Below, in pieces: positions 55,669 to 56,092 of a DNA stretch of 56,092 nt (its first letter is position 1; each line of letters begins with the position of its first letter). Under the pieces are notes generated by a model, which made no database searches, was not told where the DNA came from, and saw only the letters and a program-made list of their open reading frames with translations. Source of the stretch: Endomicrobium sp. (GTDB taxonomy: Bacteria; Elusimicrobiota; Endomicrobiia; Endomicrobiales; Endomicrobiaceae); the NCBI GenBank assembly GCA_031260705.1, contig JAISLA010000012.1, forward strand, positions 1-56,092. Reading direction: 5' to 3'. Both the position numbers and the translations under genes were made by a program.

Positions 55669-55697
55669 TTGACATACCCTTGAGTTTTTATTAGAAT
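55669..55697 (+). promoter_or_regulatory. consensus promoter giving a probably leaderless DUF948 mRNA
   Basis: TTGACA (55669-55674), 17 bases, TAGAAT (55692-55697). The DUF948 ATG at 55706 follows the -10 box after only eight bases, exactly as at the PBP1A promoter. Confidence 0.75.
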
Positions 55698-55705
55698 GCT
55701 CAAAT

Positions 55706-55953
55706 ATGAATTCAATAGACTGGGTATTTATTATTACAGCGGTTATTTTAGTAACTCTTTCTGTAGTGGCGGTGACAGTTTTTCTAATACTTATGTTGAT
55801 TGGAATAAAAAAATCCGCGGTAGAATTTGGAAGGGTTATAAGAGCGAATTAGATGGTGTTAATAAAGTTTCTGGTGTTGCATCAATGAGAAGAAAGTTAT
55901 CGTCTTTGGTTATTGGGGGGGGGGGATTTCATTTCTCTTTTATGCTTTCTTAA
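55706..55953 (+). pseudogene. DUF948 family membrane-anchored protein, frameshifted, with an 11-G tract
   Basis: MNSIDWVFIITAVILVTLSV begins a single N-terminal membrane anchor, then GIKKSAVEFGRVIRAN and a TAG at 55850. In the next frame the family sequence goes on as ELDGVNKVSGVASMRRKLSS, then LVIG leads into G11 at 55915-55925 and FHFSFMLS-stop. With 12 G the frame would read ISFLFYAFLSISKRKN and stop overlapping the next ATG (ATGA). DUF948 proteins are small anchored coiled coils often paired with YtxH proteins, as here; their function is unknown. Confidence 0.65.
55915..55925. repeat. G11 homopolymer tract
   Basis: Eleven consecutive G in an otherwise AT-rich region, inside the DUF948 gene. 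Its length sets the downstream reading frame (10, 11 or 12 G give different C-termini). Such tracts change length easily during replication. Confidence 0.85.
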
Positions 55954-55993
55954 GCATAAGTAAAAGGAAAAACAGACCGCATGGGGGAATAAA

Positions 55994-56092
55994 ATGAGCG
56001 ATAATAGAGATACGCTTTTGGCTTTTGTTTTAGGCGGTTTAATAGGAGCGGCTCTGGGAGTACTGTATGCTCCCAAATCGGGAAGAGAGACG
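55994..56092 (+). CDS. YtxH domain protein, N-terminal part
   Basis: The window ends inside this gene. MSDNRDTLLAFVLGGLIGAA, followed by LGVLYAPKSGRET, is the characteristic glycine-zipper membrane segment of YtxH-like proteins, normally followed by long amphipathic helices. GGGGG lies eight bases before ATG 55994. It follows the DUF948 gene in the usual DUF948-YtxH order. The function is unknown. Confidence 0.85.
   Translation, partial: MSDNRDTLLAFVLGGLIGAALGVLYAPKSGRET

Overview
The window is an AT-rich bacterial chromosome segment. It holds diderm-type cell-wall and lipoprotein genes, a trimeric NAD-linked [FeFe] hydrogenase, ThyX in place of ThyA (no thyA is seen here), tRNA genes without encoded CCA, and many genes broken by small indels. 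By gene content and decay pattern I infer an Elusimicrobiota endosymbiont of the Endomicrobium type (termite-gut flagellate symbionts, for example 'Candidatus Endomicrobium trichonymphae'). This rests on gene content and recall, not on a search, and no rRNA is present to test it.

Layout. 1-5.9 kb: end of a DAHP synthase, tyrA, gltX, a DUF1844 gene, tRNA-Leu and rng, with a decayed TPR-like stretch after gltX. 5.9-15.1 kb: PBP1A (minus strand, from an apparently leaderless promoter), phosphohexomutase, a DUF502 gene, hisS, aspC (minus) and the rplU-rpmA-obg operon. The aspC and rplU promoters overlap, and aspC has a terminator-like hairpin in its leader. 15.4-22.4 kb: a broken yqeY, the complete riboflavin operon ribD-ribE-ribBA-ribH, tRNA-Lys, tRNA-Glu, purA and thyX. 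22.5-28.4 kb: a CPA2 antiporter and the hydrogenase operon hydC-hydB-hydA. 28.4-37 kb: ruvX, mltG, a NifS/IscS desulfurase, a 36-residue membrane peptide, yajQ, rlmD, a broken secreted protein, a 39-codon ruvC remnant, nadK and recN.

37-39.9 kb is an AT-rich restriction-modification operon on the minus strand, with two DNA methyltransferases and an HNH endonuclease. It starts just downstream of tRNA-Gln, and every gene in it is interrupted by single-base frameshifts, several of them in A/T homopolymers. 40-43.7 kb (minus strand): ispE, then a TPR gene broken by a 76-bp palindromic element with an exact 6-bp target duplication, then a cluster of very small membrane or secreted proteins, then a rimI remnant. 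43.8-47.5 kb: four tRNAs, an Orn/Lys/Arg decarboxylase, a DksA/TraR zinc-finger protein, an MscS channel and panD. 47.5-50.4 kb is a second AT-rich accessory stretch, beside tRNA-Arg, holding a dead ABC exporter, a specificity-subunit-like fragment and a truncated zinc-ribbon DNA methyltransferase. 50.4-56.1 kb: ftsW, murG, surE, uvrB and a DUF948-YtxH pair whose first gene carries an 11-G tract and a frameshift.

Taken together, the core genes (cell wall, translation, cofactors, hydrogen metabolism) are intact, while defence, recombination and surface genes are decaying. The most unusual observations are the MITE-like palindrome, the homopolymer-broken R-M operon, the G11 tract, two leaderless promoters with identical spacing, and the aspC leader terminator.
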